Notes: generated by a model not told the origin, from the letters alone. A stretch of 64,000 nt of DNA from Pseudarthrobacter cellobiosi (GCF_023913755.1 NZ_JAMXBJ010000043.1:115727-179726); one strand, 5' to 3'. Counted from the stretch's first letter, positions 38,073-47,719 are shown. Translations and numbers: made by a program.

Positions 38073-38780
38073 ATGGCAGGGCCGGGACCAGAGATGGCGG
38101 GGCCGGTGGCGCCAGTGCCGGTTCTGCGGTCCTGGTCTCTCGGATTACAGGGAGGGCAGGATCCGACGGCGGGCCGCCAGTCAATAGTTCTGGGGCCCGC
38201 CGAGCTGGCCCGCGCAGCTGCCCTGGCACCCGGCCCGCGGGCCGTTTTTGTCGCTGGCCGGCGTGCCCTGCGAAGGTTCGCAGCAGAATTGCTGGACGTC
38301 CCGGCGTCTGACCTCACCACTCACTTCAGCTGCCCCCGGTGCGGCTCCGGCCCCGAGCTATCGCACGGCAGGCCGGGCTATACGCTCAGGGGAGAGCCGC
38401 TGCCGCTCGCGCTGAGCCTGTCCCGTAGTTCCGGGTGGATCCTGTTGGGCGCCGTGGTGGATCCACCTGCCGGAGTCACGATGGGCCTGGACCTGGCGGA
38501 CCCGTCCGGCATGGCCTTTGAGGGGTTCGACGGCGTGGCCCTCACCGCCGCCGAGCGCGCGGCCCTGGCCGGGATGGCCGGGCCCCTGCTGCTTCAGGCG
38601 CGGGCACGGCTCTGGGCGCGCAAGGAAGCCTGGCTCAAGATGACGGGCGACGGTCTCGCCACGGCGCCGGACACTCTCGACGTTTTGTCGCGCCCGGAAA
38701 TCCGGGACCTGGCCGCCGGCGAGGCGGGCCTCCCGCTCAAATTTCGCGCCGCCGTCGCGGTTTCGCGCGGCGGCAGCTAG
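38073..38780 (+). CDS. Sfp-type 4'-phosphopantetheinyl transferase
   Basis: 235 aa. It transfers phosphopantetheine from CoA to a carrier-protein serine. The Mg-site motif appears as GLDLADP (family G-I/V-D-x-E/x) and the second motif as WARKEAWLKMTGDGL (family W-x-x-K-E-A-x-x-K). CPRCGSGPELSHGRPGY with SLSRSSGW corresponds to the early conserved region. ATG 38094 is a shorter alternative start. It begins 12 bases after pheT and converges on the M1 and Pls-like genes. The Pls-like carrier domain is its obvious candidate substrate. Confidence 0.87.
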   Translation: MAGPGPEMAGPVAPVPVLRSWSLGLQGGQDPTAGRQSIVLGPAELARAAALAPGPRAVFVAGRRALRRFAAELLDVPASDLTTHFSCPRCGSGPELSHGRPGYTLRGEPLPLALSLSRSSGWILLGAVVDPPAGVTMGLDLADPSGMAFEGFDGVALTAAERAALAGMAGPLLLQARARLWARKEAWLKMTGDGLATAPDTLDVLSRPEIRDLAAGEAGLPLKFRAAVAVSRGGS

Positions 38781-38825
38781 CGCACCGGCCGAATGCAGCG
38801 GCGGCCTGCCAGCGCACTCTGCCTG

Positions 38826-40205
38826 TCAGCGCACTGGCAGCGGCGGAAGTGCTGCCTCGAGCAGCCACGGGTGAAGCAGCGCCTCGGTGTCGAGGCCGGT
38901 GGCCCGGTCCGCGGCGAGGATAAAGGCCGCCGTGGACACTGAACCGTGACGGTGGGCATCCGTCCAGTCGTGCAGCAGCGCAAAGAATGCCAGGTCGCCG
39001 CAACGGATCCGCAGAGCATGGAGGGCCAGGGCGCCCCGCTTGTAGACGCGGTCATCAAACATCAGCTCCGGTCCGGGGTCGCCCACGATGATGTCCTGGC
39101 TGCCGGCGGCCAGCTTCCGCCAGGCTGCGGCGGCCCGGTTCGCGACAGGAAGGACGCCCGCCTCCTCCGACCAGATCCACTCCGCGTAGCACGCGAAGCC
39201 CTCGTGGAGCCAGATGTCCGACCAGGATGCGGCAGTGAGGGAGTTCCCGAACCACTGGTGCGCGAGCTCGTGGGCGATGAGCCGCTGGGATTCCCACTCC
39301 TGCGTCAGGTGGTTCCGGCCCAGAATGGAGAGCGTCTGCGCTTCGAGCGGTATTTCCAGCTCGTCTTCGGTCACCACCACAGAGTATTCAGGGAAAGGGT
39401 AGGGCCCGAAACAGTTGGCAAAGGTGCGCATCATCTCAGGCTGCCTCGCCAGGCCTTCGCGGGCCGCATCGACCAACAGCGGCGGGACGGCGGCGAACTG
39501 CGGAACCTGCCCGTCCACGGGGAAGGGAGTCAGGGCGAGGAACTCATACCGGCCGATCTGGACCGTGGCAAGGTAGGTGGCCATGGGCTCGGTCTGTTCG
39601 TAGACCCAGGTCTCGCGGCTTGCCCTGCCGGTGTGGGAGATCAGGGTGCCGTTACACACGGCCCGGTAATTGGCGTCGGTGGTCACACTGATCCGGTAGC
39701 TGGCCTTGTCACCGGGGTGGTCGTTGCACGGGAACCATGAGGCGGCACCGTTCGGCTGGCCGGCCACAAGGACGCCGTCGGTGAGTTCCTCCCAGCCCAC
39801 CTCGCCCCAGAACCCGCGCCGGGGACCAGGGTTGCCTTCGTAGCGGATGTCGAGAGTAAATTCCTCGCCCGCCGGCAGCGCGGCCTCGGGCACAATGACC
39901 AACTGCCCTGCGCGCTGGCTGAACTTCTTTACCCGGCGCCCGCTGAGCTGGATCTTCGTGGCCCGGAGCCCGGTAAGGTCCAGCACGAGGGCCGCCGTCG
40001 CGTACTGCGTGACTGCGTTCAGGACCGCGCGCCCGCTCAGGCGGTTATTGCTGAGCTTGTAGTCAATGTCCAGTTCGTAGCGGCTGACCTTGTACGCGTT
40101 CGTGCCATGGCCGGGCATATAGGGGTCAGGCGCAGATGCGCCGTGCTCCGAGTTGCGTGCAGGGCCGGTACTCGCGGCCATGGGGCTCGGTGCGGGGGAA
40201 CTCAT
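38826..40205 (-). CDS. M1-family metallopeptidase (short form)
   Basis: 459 aa from ATG 40205 (GAAAGA ahead); a longer frame to 40292 would overlap the Pls-like gene. Zinc motif HELAHQW with the second Glu 18 residues later in LHEGFACYAEW is the gluzincin HExxH-18x-E pattern. The exopeptidase GxMEN motif is not canonical: the region reads DELEIPLEAQT. It lacks the C-terminal helical domain of full aminopeptidase N (~850 aa). No signal peptide. It lies 52 bases behind the Pls-like gene; M1 peptidases are the known class of poly-lysine-degrading enzymes in producers. Confidence 0.88.
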   Translation of the reverse strand: MSSPAPSPMAASTGPARNSEHGASAPDPYMPGHGTNAYKVSRYELDIDYKLSNNRLSGRAVLNAVTQYATAALVLDLTGLRATKIQLSGRRVKKFSQRAGQLVIVPEAALPAGEEFTLDIRYEGNPGPRRGFWGEVGWEELTDGVLVAGQPNGAASWFPCNDHPGDKASYRISVTTDANYRAVCNGTLISHTGRASRETWVYEQTEPMATYLATVQIGRYEFLALTPFPVDGQVPQFAAVPPLLVDAAREGLARQPEMMRTFANCFGPYPFPEYSVVVTEDELEIPLEAQTLSILGRNHLTQEWESQRLIAHELAHQWFGNSLTAASWSDIWLHEGFACYAEWIWSEEAGVLPVANRAAAAWRKLAAGSQDIIVGDPGPELMFDDRVYKRGALALHALRIRCGDLAFFALLHDWTDAHRHGSVSTAAFILAADRATGLDTEALLHPWLLEAALPPLPVR

Positions 40206-40257
40206 AAGACGGTCTTTCCGATCAGCGTAGGGCGGCAGGACAGCTGGTACTGCGGGG

Positions 40258-43200
40258 CTAGCGTGGTTTGGGAGCGGACGCTGCGGGACCACTCCAGGGG
40301 CTCACCGGGTTGCCCATCCAATAGGTCGCGGCGGGAACAGATTCGCCCCGCATCACCAGCGACGCCGGTCCTACAGTTCCACCGCTGCCGATGCTCGCCT
40401 GCGGCAGGATGACGCCGTGGGGCCCCATGGTTGCTCCGTCTTCGAGGGTAACAGTGTCCAGGCTCATGACCCGGTCATGGAACAGGTGCGTCTGGACCAC
40501 ACAGCCACGGTTGACCGTGGAGTTCCGCCCGAGGGTGACCAGGTCCGCTTCGGGAAGCCAGTAGCTTTCGCACCACGTGCCGCGGCCGATCCGCGCGCCG
40601 AGCGCCCGGAGCCACCAGACCAGGGCCGGGGTTCCGGTGGCTGCCCGCGCGAACCAGGGGGCGCCCACCATTTCGATAAACGTATCCACCACCTCGTTGC
40701 GCCAAATGAACGAGCTCCAGAGTGGATGCTCGCCGGCACGGATCCGGCCCACGAGGACCCATTTGGCGACGACGGCGCTGCCCGCGGCCACCGCGCCCGC
40801 CAGCAGCATCACGACGCCGCCCAGGGCTGCGGCAATCCCGTAGTTGTAGGCGGCAGCCAGCCAGTCAAAAGCAAGCATCACGCCGGCGGCGATCGCCACC
40901 GTTACCACCACGGGGATGAAGCGGCCCAGTTCCCAGAGGCAGCGGGCAAACTTGAGCCGCAGCGGCGGCTGGTAGGTGCGGGTGTCGTCCGAGGCGATGG
41001 CGGTGCGCCGGAGCCGCACAGGCGGGCTGCCCAGCCAGGATGTCCCGGACTTGGCCTTGGCCGGTGTGGCCGACAGGACGGCGACAAGGGAGTTCTTGGG
41101 GACATTCCGGCCGGCTGCGGTCATGCCCGAGTTGCCCAGGAAGGAGCGTTTGCCGATCTTCGCGGGCGCAATCCGCAGCCACCCGCCGTCGAGCTCGTAG
41201 GAGGCCACCATGGTGTCGTCGGCCAGGAAAGCGCCCTCGCCTACGGTGGTCATCTTGGGGATGAGCAGGACCGTGGAGGCTTCGACGTTCTTGCCGATCT
41301 TGGCACCGAGCAGGCGCAGCCAGACCGGAGTGAAGAGACTGGCATAAACAGGGAAGAGCAGGTCGCGGGCCAGGTCCAGCACACGTTCCGTGGCCCAGAC
41401 CTGCCAGCCGATCCGGCTGCGGACGCGGTAGTAGCCCTCCGCCAGGCCGATTCCGAGCAAGCGGGTGCTGGCCAAAATCAGCAGGAGGTTGACGACGAAC
41501 CACACAAGGGCCGCGGGTGCGAGGGCGAGCAAGAGCTGCGGGACGGCTGCGGAGAGTGATTTGCTGCCCTGGATGAAGGCAAAGACCACCAATGCCGCGG
41601 CAGTGGCAGACACGTAGGGAATCAGGGCCAGCACGGCGGAAGCCACGGCGAATCCGGCGAACCAGAGCCGGCCAATCAGCCGATGTTCTGCAGGAGTGTC
41701 CGGCAGCGAGTGCTTGGCCTTGCCCCGGCGCTCGGCGGGGGAGCCGGCAACGTGGTGGCCGGCCTTCACCTTGCCGAGGACGGCCGAGCCGGGCTCCACC
41801 TGGGCTTCGGCGCCGATGGAAGCGCCGGGCATCAGCGTGCTGCGCGCCCCGACGCTGGCTCCTGCCCCGATACGGACGGCCCCGATGTGGACGATATCCC
41901 CGTCGATCCACCAGCCGGAAAGATCCACCTCAGGCTCGACGTTGGAGCCACTGCCCAGGGAAAGCATCCCGGTGACAGGCGGCAGCGAGTGCAGTTGGAC
42001 GTTGTTGCCGATCTTGGCGCCCAACGCCCGGGCGTAGTACGGCACCCATGGTGCGCTGGCGAGGCTGATGGCCCCGGCGAGGTCCTGGATCTGTTCGGCC
42101 AGCCAGAGGCGCAGGTGCACCCGTCCGGAGCGCGGGTACGTTCCGGGCCCCACCTTCCGGAGCAGCATCCGGGCCGCGGCCACGGAAATCAGCATCCGGC
42201 CGGCCGGGGAGACGAAGACGAGCCAGGAGGCGGCCACCCACCACCAGGAAACGGTGGGGGCAGCGCTGAAGCCGGCCAACGCGGCCAGCACGTTGTTGGC
42301 CGCCATGAGGTAGGTCAGCCAGCGCATTCCCACCAGGATGTGCAAGGGAATGCCCATCAGCGTCTGGAAGACCTGGGACTTGAACGCGGTGGGGCGTACA
42401 GTCCGGGACGGCGCAGGTCCGGTGGCCACTCCGTCGGGAAGGGTCTGGCGGGCCGCATCGATCAGGGCACCGATCCTGGGTGTGGCATAGATGTCGGCGA
42501 CCGTGATGGTCGGGTACCGGACCCTGAGGGCTGAGACCAGCTGGGCAGCGGACAGGGAGCCGCCGCCGTAGGCGAAGAAGTCGGCGTCGAGGCTTGTTAC
42601 GGTGCTGCCAAGGACTGCAGTCCACTGTTCGGTCACCCAGGAGGCATCTTCGGGCAGGTTCAAGGGGGCAGCGTCGGCCTCCGCCGCGCCGGTCCCGGTC
42701 AGCGGCCAGGGCAGGGCATGGCGGTCCACCTTGCCGCTGGTTTTGGTAGGCAGGGAGTCGACGACGGTCAGCAGCGGAATGAGCGGCGCGGGGAGGCTCG
42801 CTGCCAGGAGTTCGCGGGCGGCCACCAGATCCAGGTCAGGGTCGGCGGCGGCCAGGTAGCCCACCAGGATCTGGTTGCCCGCAGCGGTTGTCCGTACTGC
42901 CGCCGCGGCTCCGGCAACGTGCGGGAGGGCCTGCAGGGCGGCGTCAATTTCGCCCAGTTCGATCCGGCGTCCACCGAGCTTGACCTGTTCGTCGGCGCGG
43001 CCCACAAAGATCAGTCCGGCGGCTTCGAAGCGGACCAGGTCGCCCGAACGGTAGGCGCGATCCCAGCCGAAGGACGGCATGGGCGCGTACTTGACCCGGT
43101 CCTTGTCCGGGTCAAGGTAACGGGCCAGTCCGACGCCGCCGATAATCAGTTCGCCGATCTCCCCTTCGCCGACGGGCAGTCCTTCAGCATCCACCACTGC

Positions 43201-44217
43201 CAGGTCCCAGCCGTCCAGGGGCAGTCCGATCCGGACCGGACCGGGGCCACCCAGGGGAGCCGCGCAGGCCACTACCGTGGCCTCCGTGGGGCCGTAGGTG
43301 TTCCAGACTTCACGGCCCGGGACGGCAAGCCGCTCGGCCAGCTCGGGCGGGCAGGTCTCGCCGCCGAAAATCAGGAGCCGGACGCTCTCCAGGGACTCGG
43401 CCGGCCAGAGGGCAGCCAGCGTAGGAACGGTGGACACTGCGGTGATGCCGTGGCTGATGAGCCACGGGCCGAGGTCCGTTCCGGTCCTGACCAGGGCCCG
43501 CGGTGCGGGCACCAGGCAGGCGCCATGACGCCAGGCAAGCCACATTTCCTCACACGAGGCATCAAAGGCGACGGAAAGCCCTGCCAGTACCCTGTCATGC
43601 GGGCCGAGGGGCTCCGCTTGCAGGAAGATCCGGGCTTCGGCGTCAACAAAGGCGGCGGCGGAGCGGTGCTGGACCGCGACGCCCTTGGGCGTGCCGGTGG
43701 AACCGGAGGTAAAGATCACCCACGCGTCATCGCCGGGCTCGGCAGAACGGCTTTCGGCGTGACTACGTTCAGCGGGTTCCGGGGAGTCAGGCACGGAGAC
43801 CGCGGCCCCACCCGTGAGAACTGCGGCTACACCAGCCTCACCGAAGACGAGCCGAGCACGTTCCTCAGGGTCGTCGGCGTCCACAGGAACGTAGGCGGCA
43901 CCGATGTGCAGGATAGCGAGAATCGAGATGTAGAGCTCGCTGGTCCCGGACGGAATCCGCACACCTATCCTGTCGCCGGCGCCCAGCCCGGCGGCCTGGA
44001 GCTCCCGTCCTTTGGCCCGGACCGCGGCCATCAGGTCGGCGTAGCTCAGGGAACGCCGGCCGTCGTCGAGCGCTGAGGCCTCCGGGAAACGCGCGGCCGA
44101 GTCCGCCAGGATGGCCATGAGGGTCCGCTCGGGCGGGGCCAGGGGCAAACCGGCCAGCTGGGGGCGGTAGGGATCTTCCGGCAGGGATGCGGCGACGGTT
44201 GACTGATGCTCACTCAC
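40258..44217 (-). CDS. Pls/PosA-family single-module NRPS (poly-amino-acid synthetase-like)
   Basis: 1319 aa, the same length I recall for Streptomyces albulus epsilon-poly-lysine synthetase. An adenylation domain (residues ~30-500) has IFTSGSTGTPKG, NTYGPTEAT, YRSGDL and TSGKVDR. A carrier domain has S554 in YGGGSLSAAQL. Then three left-handed-helix acyltransferase-like domains alternate with three membrane pairs. There is no condensation or thioesterase domain. Pocket residues read D219 A220 E223 S262 I283 G285 T307 V315 V316 K496, similar to lysine codes. GTG start. Predicted product: a homopolymer of a basic amino acid; unproven. Confidence 0.92.
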   Translation of the reverse strand: MSEHQSTVAASLPEDPYRPQLAGLPLAPPERTLMAILADSAARFPEASALDDGRRSLSYADLMAAVRAKGRELQAAGLGAGDRIGVRIPSGTSELYISILAILHIGAAYVPVDADDPEERARLVFGEAGVAAVLTGGAAVSVPDSPEPAERSHAESRSAEPGDDAWVIFTSGSTGTPKGVAVQHRSAAAFVDAEARIFLQAEPLGPHDRVLAGLSVAFDASCEEMWLAWRHGACLVPAPRALVRTGTDLGPWLISHGITAVSTVPTLAALWPAESLESVRLLIFGGETCPPELAERLAVPGREVWNTYGPTEATVVACAAPLGGPGPVRIGLPLDGWDLAVVDAEGLPVGEGEIGELIIGGVGLARYLDPDKDRVKYAPMPSFGWDRAYRSGDLVRFEAAGLIFVGRADEQVKLGGRRIELGEIDAALQALPHVAGAAAAVRTTAAGNQILVGYLAAADPDLDLVAARELLAASLPAPLIPLLTVVDSLPTKTSGKVDRHALPWPLTGTGAAEADAAPLNLPEDASWVTEQWTAVLGSTVTSLDADFFAYGGGSLSAAQLVSALRVRYPTITVADIYATPRIGALIDAARQTLPDGVATGPAPSRTVRPTAFKSQVFQTLMGIPLHILVGMRWLTYLMAANNVLAALAGFSAAPTVSWWWVAASWLVFVSPAGRMLISVAAARMLLRKVGPGTYPRSGRVHLRLWLAEQIQDLAGAISLASAPWVPYYARALGAKIGNNVQLHSLPPVTGMLSLGSGSNVEPEVDLSGWWIDGDIVHIGAVRIGAGASVGARSTLMPGASIGAEAQVEPGSAVLGKVKAGHHVAGSPAERRGKAKHSLPDTPAEHRLIGRLWFAGFAVASAVLALIPYVSATAAALVVFAFIQGSKSLSAAVPQLLLALAPAALVWFVVNLLLILASTRLLGIGLAEGYYRVRSRIGWQVWATERVLDLARDLLFPVYASLFTPVWLRLLGAKIGKNVEASTVLLIPKMTTVGEGAFLADDTMVASYELDGGWLRIAPAKIGKRSFLGNSGMTAAGRNVPKNSLVAVLSATPAKAKSGTSWLGSPPVRLRRTAIASDDTRTYQPPLRLKFARCLWELGRFIPVVVTVAIAAGVMLAFDWLAAAYNYGIAAALGGVVMLLAGAVAAGSAVVAKWVLVGRIRAGEHPLWSSFIWRNEVVDTFIEMVGAPWFARAATGTPALVWWLRALGARIGRGTWCESYWLPEADLVTLGRNSTVNRGCVVQTHLFHDRVMSLDTVTLEDGATMGPHGVILPQASIGSGGTVGPASLVMRGESVPAATYWMGNPVSPWSGPAASAPKPR

Positions 44218-44303
44218 GGACGGATTCTGCCTGAGTAAAGTGAACGGAAGGTTCCAAGATTAGTTGAAGACTCATGTTTTTTTCACGCGTGTGCTTGTAT
44301 CCA

Positions 44304-45266
44304 TCAGGGAACCAGCAGGACCTTGCCCGTGGTACGCCGGCCTTCGAGGTCCTCGTGGGCGCGTCGCGCCTCGGCCAGGGGGTAGGTGGCACCGATCCGG
44401 ACCAACAGGCGCCCCTTTTCTGCGGCGGCGAAGATCTCCGCCGACCGCCAGCGGCGCTCCTGCTCGTTGAGCAGGAAGTGGGCCAGGGACGGGCGGGTCA
44501 ACGTCAGCGACCCGCCCGCATTGAGACGCTGCGGATCCACCGGCGGAACGGCTCCCGAGGCTGCCCCGAACAGGACCAGCGTGCCTCTCGTGCGAAGGCA
44601 GGAGAGGGAGCCGTCAAAAGTGTTGCGGCCCACCCCGTCGTACACCGCGTCCACGCCCTTCCCGTTGGTGAGCTCGCGGACATGGTGGGGAAAGCCCTCG
44701 TAGCGCAACACGTGGTCGGCCCCGGCATCGCGGGCAAGTTCTTCCTTGGCCGCCGAGGAAACCGTCGTGATGACGCGGGCGCCCCTCTCCTTCAGCAGTT
44801 GGATCAGCAGCAGGCCGACGCCGCCGGCGCCGGCGTGCGTCAGTACTGTGTGGCCCGGTTCGACCTTGAAGGAGGAATTGATGAGGTAGTGGGCGGTCAT
44901 GCCTTGGAGCGGCAAGGCAGCCGCCGTCAGGTCGTCGACGCCGTCCGGCACCGGAAGTGCCTTGGCCGCATCGAGCACCGCGTAGCCGGCGTAGCATTTA
45001 GTGCCCTCGGCCGTGGCCACCCTGCTGCCAACTGCGAAGTTTTCGACGCCCTCGCCGAGCTCCTCTACAGTCCCAGCGGCTTCCGAGCCAGGCGTAAAGG
45101 GGAACGGGACCTGGTACATGCCCCCGCGCTGGTAGGTGTCGATGAAGTTCACCCCGGCTGCCGCCACCTTGATGAGCAACTGGCCAGGGCCCGGCGTCGG
45201 ACGGTCCACCTCGGCAAGCTCGAGGACTTCCGGACCTCCGGACTGGCGGGCAACGATGGCTTGCAT
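44304..45266 (-). CDS. NADPH:quinone oxidoreductase (zeta-crystallin-like)
   Basis: 320-aa zinc-free medium-chain dehydrogenase/reductase. ATG 45266 with AGGAG eight bases ahead gives QAIVARQSGGPEVLELAEV, the family start. The GroES-like N-half has NFIDTYQRGGMY. The nucleotide-binding motif THAGAGGVGLLLIQLLKERGARVI is intact, and no zinc-ligand cysteines are seen. It reduces quinones or enones with NADPH. It lies between the Pls-like and desaturase genes on the same strand but with its own spacing, so it may be unrelated to either. Confidence 0.9.
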   Translation of the reverse strand: MQAIVARQSGGPEVLELAEVDRPTPGPGQLLIKVAAAGVNFIDTYQRGGMYQVPFPFTPGSEAAGTVEELGEGVENFAVGSRVATAEGTKCYAGYAVLDAAKALPVPDGVDDLTAAALPLQGMTAHYLINSSFKVEPGHTVLTHAGAGGVGLLLIQLLKERGARVITTVSSAAKEELARDAGADHVLRYEGFPHHVRELTNGKGVDAVYDGVGRNTFDGSLSCLRTRGTLVLFGAASGAVPPVDPQRLNAGGSLTLTRPSLAHFLLNEQERRWRSAEIFAAAEKGRLLVRIGATYPLAEARRAHEDLEGRRTTGKVLLVP

Positions 45267-45421
45267 AAAAGGTCTCCTCTCCGGGCGGGGGTTTCCCGCG
45301 GCCGGTGTCTCTGACCATCCTAGGGATACCGCTACCGACGACGAAGCGACGGCCGGTAGCTGGCCGTCGCTTCGGGTCATACGGGGCAGAGTCTGGGAGC
45401 CCGCGTGGCTCGGGGTGCGTG

Positions 45422-46513
45422 CTAGAACCGCCGGGTCACCGTTGCCATGGGGCACTCGAAGTGGCGTCCTGCAGCAAGGCCTACATCGTTCAGGTAGCGG
45501 ACGATGATGCCGTAGGACTGCAGCAGCGTGGTTTCCGTGTAGGGTACCTGGTGCTTCTTGCAGTACTCGCGGACGATCTTGGCTGCCTTATCCAGTTGGG
45601 GGCGTGCCATGTCCGGGAAGAGGTGGTGCTCAGCCTGGCGGTTAAGGCCGCCGAGCAGGATGTCCATAAACCGGCCGCCGGAGATGTTCCGTGACGTCAG
45701 GACCTGGCGGCTGAAGAAGTCCACGCGGCTGTCCGCGGGCAGGACCGGCATGCCCTTGTGGTTCGGCGCGAAGGAAGCGCCCATGTAGAAACCGAAGACG
45801 GCGAGTTGCACGCCGATGAAGGCGAACGCCATTCCGAGCGGCAGGAACGTAAAAGCGAGCGCGGGCAGGAGGCTGAGCCGGACCAGCAAAATGGGAAGCT
45901 CTACCCATCGGTGTGTCACCTTGGCCCGGCGGAAGACGAACTTCACGGAATCGATCTGCAGCCCCAGGCCAACAAGGAACAGCAACGGGAAGAAGAACCA
46001 GCCCTGCTTGCGGGTCAGGAACGAAAACCGGCCCTGCCGGGTGGCGGCACCTTCGGTGTGGAAGGCGATGGCCCCCGTGGCAATGTCCGGATCCTTCGAA
46101 ATGACGTTGGGGTGGTTGTGGTGGGCGCCGTGCTTCTGCTCCCACCAGGAATAGCTCATGCCGGCAACCGAGGTGGCCAGGATCCGGGCGGTCCAGTCGT
46201 TGGCCCGGCGCGACGCGAAGATCTGGCGGTGCCCGGCCTCGTGGGCCAGGAAACTCAGCTGTGTGCAGAGGACCCCGACGGCCGCGGCGATAAGGAGCTG
46301 GAACCAGCTGTCGCCGATCAGGGCAAACCCGAACCAGGTGGCGGCCATGAGGAGTACCAGGCTGGCAAAGAGCGTGATGTAGAAACCGACGCGGCGTTCC
46401 AGCAGGCCTTCAGCCTTGACGCTCATCAACAGCTCCGAATAGCTCAGGACAACGGCGTTGGGCTGCCGGACACGCGATTTAGGGCGCTCTGACGTGGGAA
46501 GGGTGGTGGTCAT
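45422..46513 (-). CDS. Membrane fatty-acid (acyl-CoA) desaturase
   Basis: 363-aa di-iron desaturase. The three histidine boxes are HEAGHRQ, HGAHHNHPN and QAEHHLFP; the last has the QxxHH form of front-end or DesA3-like enzymes. Four hydrophobic helices in two pairs are visible. ATG 46513 is the first Met of the family-like region; the frame continues upstream as antisense to argC and that part is not coding. Likely role: introducing a double bond to adjust membrane fluidity. Confidence 0.9.
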   Translation of the reverse strand: MTTTLPTSERPKSRVRQPNAVVLSYSELLMSVKAEGLLERRVGFYITLFASLVLLMAATWFGFALIGDSWFQLLIAAAVGVLCTQLSFLAHEAGHRQIFASRRANDWTARILATSVAGMSYSWWEQKHGAHHNHPNVISKDPDIATGAIAFHTEGAATRQGRFSFLTRKQGWFFFPLLFLVGLGLQIDSVKFVFRRAKVTHRWVELPILLVRLSLLPALAFTFLPLGMAFAFIGVQLAVFGFYMGASFAPNHKGMPVLPADSRVDFFSRQVLTSRNISGGRFMDILLGGLNRQAEHHLFPDMARPQLDKAAKIVREYCKKHQVPYTETTLLQSYGIIVRYLNDVGLAAGRHFECPMATVTRRF

Positions 46514-46639
46514 GGAGCGGGGCCTCGTAACTGTTTCGGGCAACGCTGCAGCCGACATTCGGACTGCACGGTCAAGATCACCCTCACTCCAGCTTACGCC
46601 CTGCTTGTCCACCGGTCCTGGGAATCGATGTAACGCCGA

Positions 46640-46687
46640 TGCATAAATATCGGGCACACTGAATACTTTTGCTGTAAGATTCACGGC
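46640..46687 (+). promoter_or_regulatory. argC promoter with possible ArgR site
   Basis: A -10 (TAAGAT, 46675-46680) lies 7 bases before ATG 46688, so argC mRNA may be leaderless. ATGCATAAATAT (46640-46651) and ACTGAATAC (46658-46666) resemble ARG-box half-sites. The match is approximate. Confidence 0.45.
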
Positions 46688-47719
46688 ATGACTATTTCTG
46701 TTGCCGTCTCCGGGGCCAGCGGCTACGCCGGGGGAGAAGTCCTGCGGCTCCTGGCCGGACATCCGGACGTGACCATCGGTGCCATCACCGCGCACAGCAA
46801 TGCAGGCTCCCGCCTTGGCGAGCTGCAGCCGCACCTGCACGGACTGGCCAGCCGCATCCTGGAAGACACCACCGTGGAGAATCTGTCCGGGCACGATGTC
46901 GTGTTCCTGGCACTTCCGCACGGTGCTTCCGCCGAGATCGCGGCACAGCTCCCGGAGGGCACCGTAGTGATCGACGCCGGCGCGGACCACCGCCTCGAAG
47001 ATCCAACCGCGTGGGAAAAGTTCTACGGCACGGCCCACGCCGGAACGTGGCCCTACGGTCTGCCGGAGCTCCCCGGCCAGCGCGAGGCCCTCAAGGGCGC
47101 CACGCGGATCGCCGTCCCGGGCTGCTACCCGACGTCGGCCCTCCTGGCCCTGGCGCCCGGGTTCGCCGCCAAGCTGCTCCAGCCCGACGACGTCGTGATT
47201 GTTTCCGCTTCCGGCACCTCTGGTGCGGGCAAGGCCGCGAAAGTGAACCTCATCGGTTCTGAGGTGATGGGCTCCATGAGCCCCTACGGCGTAGGCGGCG
47301 GCCACCGCCACACGCCGGAGATCGAGCAGGGCCTCTCCAATGCTGCCGGGGAGAGTGTCACCGTGTCCTTCACCCCGACGCTCGCACCGATGAGCCGCGG
47401 CATCCTCACCACGGCCACCGCGGCGGTCAAGCCCGGCACCACCGCGGCGGACCTTCGCCAGGCGTGGGCGGATGCCTACGACGACGAACCGTTTGTCCAC
47501 TTGCTGCCGGAAGGGCAGTGGCCCGCCACCAAGTCCGTCCAGGGCTCCAACCACGCCGCTATGCAGTTGGCACTGGATGAACACACCGGCCGCGTGATTG
47601 TGACGTGCGTCATTGATAACCTCACCAAGGGGACTGCAGGCGGCGCCGTGCAGTCCATGAATATTGCGCTTGGCCTGCCGGAAACCGCCGGCCTCAACCT
47701 GCAGGGAGTTGCACCGTGA
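46688..47719 (+). CDS. argC: N-acetyl-gamma-glutamyl-phosphate reductase
   Basis: Third step of arginine synthesis, NADPH-dependent. It is 343 aa with Rossmann motif [15 protein letters not shown] and catalytic C146 in [12 protein letters not shown]. It is the first gene of argCJBDFRGH and appears leaderless. argJ overlaps its stop by 4 bases. Confidence 0.97.
   Translation: MTISVAVSGASGYAGGEVLRLLAGHPDVTIGAITAHSNAGSRLGELQPHLHGLASRILEDTTVENLSGHDVVFLALPHGASAEIAAQLPEGTVVIDAGADHRLEDPTAWEKFYGTAHAGTWPYGLPELPGQREALKGATRIAVPGCYPTSALLALAPGFAAKLLQPDDVVIVSASGTSGAGKAAKVNLIGSEVMGSMSPYGVGGGHRHTPEIEQGLSNAAGESVTVSFTPTLAPMSRGILTTATAAVKPGTTAADLRQAWADAYDDEPFVHLLPEGQWPATKSVQGSNHAAMQLALDEHTGRVIVTCVIDNLTKGTAGGAVQSMNIALGLPETAGLNLQGVAP

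Noticed and set aside
44304..46513. Quinone reductase and desaturase as parts of the Pls-like locus
   Set aside because: Same strand but separately spaced, with no biochemical link to a cationic polymer; treated as neighbours only.
46514..47584. Long N-terminal extension of the desaturase frame
   Set aside because: Lies antisense to argC; the desaturase-like sequence begins only at ATG 46513.
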